Shown piece by piece: positions 63,246-64,000 of a stretch of 64,000 bases of DNA. The position numbers and the translations under genes were made by a program. The stretch's first letter is position 1. Each line of letters opens with the position of its first letter. Under the pieces are notes generated by a model. The model saw only the letters and a list, made by a program, of their open reading frames with translations. It was not told the origin of the DNA and did no database searches. The stretch is taken from NCBI GenBank assembly GCA_030428835.1, contig JAUIEP010000010.1, positions 1-64,000 of the forward strand, in the 5' to 3' direction. This DNA is from Gammaproteobacteria bacterium (lineage in GTDB: Bacteria; Pseudomonadota; Gammaproteobacteria; Pseudomonadales; Halieaceae).

Positions 63246-63818
63246 ATGGATGGAATTATGACAATAAAAATGAACAGACTGGCCCCGCTGCTGGCCGCGT
63301 TGCTGCTGACATCGCCCGTCGCGCACACCGACAGCCGGGAAGCGCCGGAGTATGCCACTGTCGGTGGCTGGACCATCCGCGTGGATACCTCGCTCAACGA
63401 TAGCTGCTTCGCCCTCGTCACTTATGAACAGGGCACCGTATTCCGCCTGGGTCTCGACCTGACCGGTGAGCAGATCTACATCATCGTGGGCGACCCCAAC
63501 TGGGACTCGATCGAATACGGCAAAGACTACGACATTCAGCTCGCATTCGGCGAAAGGGATGAGTGGGACGCCAACGCAACGGGCTTTTCATTCGACCCGC
63601 CCGAAGACCAGCCGTACTGGGCGGCCACGGTCCGCGTGGAGAACGGCATCGATGATTTCTACGAGGAATTCATGCGCGAGCACTATGTGACGTTCTACTA
63701 CGAGGACGAGGTCATCGCCTCGCTGCAGCTGACTGACAGTTACAAGGTAGGACTCAAGTTACTGGAGTGCCAGGAGCACATAACCTCGCAGAAGCGGGAT
63801 CCCTTCGCCCTGCTGTAA
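63246..63818 (+). CDS. Hypothetical exported protein
   Basis: A 190-residue protein with a signal peptide (MNRLAPLLAALLLTSPVAHT, cleavage likely just after it). The mature part is about 160 residues, acidic and beta-rich, with VGGWTIRVDTSLNDSCFALVTYEQGTVFRLG at the start and one cysteine pair (SCF and LEC near the end). The AGGAA seven bases before 63246 supports this ATG; ATGs at 63258 and 63270 would give a more classic signal peptide. No family recognised; similar small exported proteins occur in marine Gammaproteobacteria. Confidence 0.7.
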   Translation: MDGIMTIKMNRLAPLLAALLLTSPVAHTDSREAPEYATVGGWTIRVDTSLNDSCFALVTYEQGTVFRLGLDLTGEQIYIIVGDPNWDSIEYGKDYDIQLAFGERDEWDANATGFSFDPPEDQPYWAATVRVENGIDDFYEEFMREHYVTFYYEDEVIASLQLTDSYKVGLKLLECQEHITSQKRDPFALL

Positions 63819-63861
63819 CGTCCAGGCCGTCCGCCTCGCTGGACTCTCCAGAAACGGGCGG

Positions 63862-63966
63862 CTATAGCAGATAGAGCCGCCACGCACAGATTGCTTGTGC
63901 ATCGTCGGCGGTTGCCTGGCCCGTGGTAAGCGCCCCGATAAGCGGTAACGCAAACGCTGAACGCAT
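63862..63966 (-). CDS. Tiny ORF with signal-peptide-like N-terminus (uncertain)
   Basis: A 34-codon minus-strand ORF starting MRSAFALPLIGALTTGQATA, with AAGGA about seven bases before the ATG. The first 20 residues look like a secretion signal ending in an AxA-type site, but only about 14 residues follow. It could be a small exported peptide, the stump of a broken gene, or chance. The rest of 63819-64000 holds nothing else that I can support. Confidence 0.25.
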   Translation of the reverse strand: MRSAFALPLIGALTTGQATADDAQAICAWRLYLL

Positions 63967-64000
63967 CGTTTTCCTTTGAGCCATCGCCGGACCCCAGGAG

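Overview
The window is a contiguous, GC-rich, densely coding stretch of a gammaproteobacterial chromosome. Conserved blocks match the gene order known from Escherichia and Pseudomonas: tRNA-Leu/tig/clpP/clpX/lon/hupB/ppiD; yceD/rpmF/fabD/fabG/acpP/fabF/pabC/mltG/tmk/holB/pilZ; maf/rluC/rne; and yccA/tusDCBE. Assignment to a marine group such as the Halieaceae (Cellvibrionales) is an inference from this gene set, not something the sequence proves.

Layout. 1-9.3 kb: metH cut at its 5' end, a DUF2970 gene, a siroheme sulfite/nitrite reductase with its DUF934 partner, a CPA2 antiporter, then etfBA. 9.6-16.2 kb: ETF-ubiquinone oxidoreductase, DUF1285, a YiiX-like hydrolase, serA, ppiD, hupB. 16.4-22.6 kb: protein quality control (lon, clpX, clpP, tig) and tRNA-Leu(TAG). 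22.8-24.1 kb: an accessory pocket with a GH84 (O-GlcNAcase-like) gene, an AT-rich spacer and a candidate small RNA ending in a strong terminator. 24.2-32.4 kb: fatty-acid, DNA-replication and cell-wall genes, with plsX and fabH missing from their usual place. 32.5-37.6 kb: maf, rluC, rne with a long leader, tRNA-Ser(TGA). 37.7-44.9 kb: a sulfotransferase and an FG-GAP/ASPIC protein placed between tRNA-Ser and yccA, then the tusDCBE wobble-uridine thiolation operon, a TrpD2-like gene and trmA. 44.9-48.4 kb: a KilA-C/nuclease-like protein, an all-alpha dUTPase, and a two-gene unit of a thioredoxin-domain protein followed by a UGSC-type selenoprotein. 48.6-64 kb: a ceramidase-like lipoprotein, tRNA-Leu(TAA), an SLC6-type transporter, small envelope proteins, a CPA1 antiporter with a cyclic-nucleotide-binding-like domain, a secreted PHP phosphoesterase, an exported Nudix protein, TauE/SafE, ppc, another CPA1 antiporter and an exported hypothetical protein.

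The most interesting unit lies at 46494-48442 on the minus strand. A gene that ordinary gene calling would split in two reads through an in-frame TGA into a U-G-S-C-x-x-C motif. The TGA is followed at the right distance by a SECIS-like hairpin of eight base pairs whose loop starts with G. The gene overlaps by ATGA with an upstream gene carrying a CxxC thioredoxin-like domain fused to a large domain I cannot assign. This looks like a selenium-dependent redox pair of unknown function. No selenocysteine insertion genes (selA, selB, selC, selD) lie in the window, so Sec use rests on the motif, the hairpin and the continuous reading frame.
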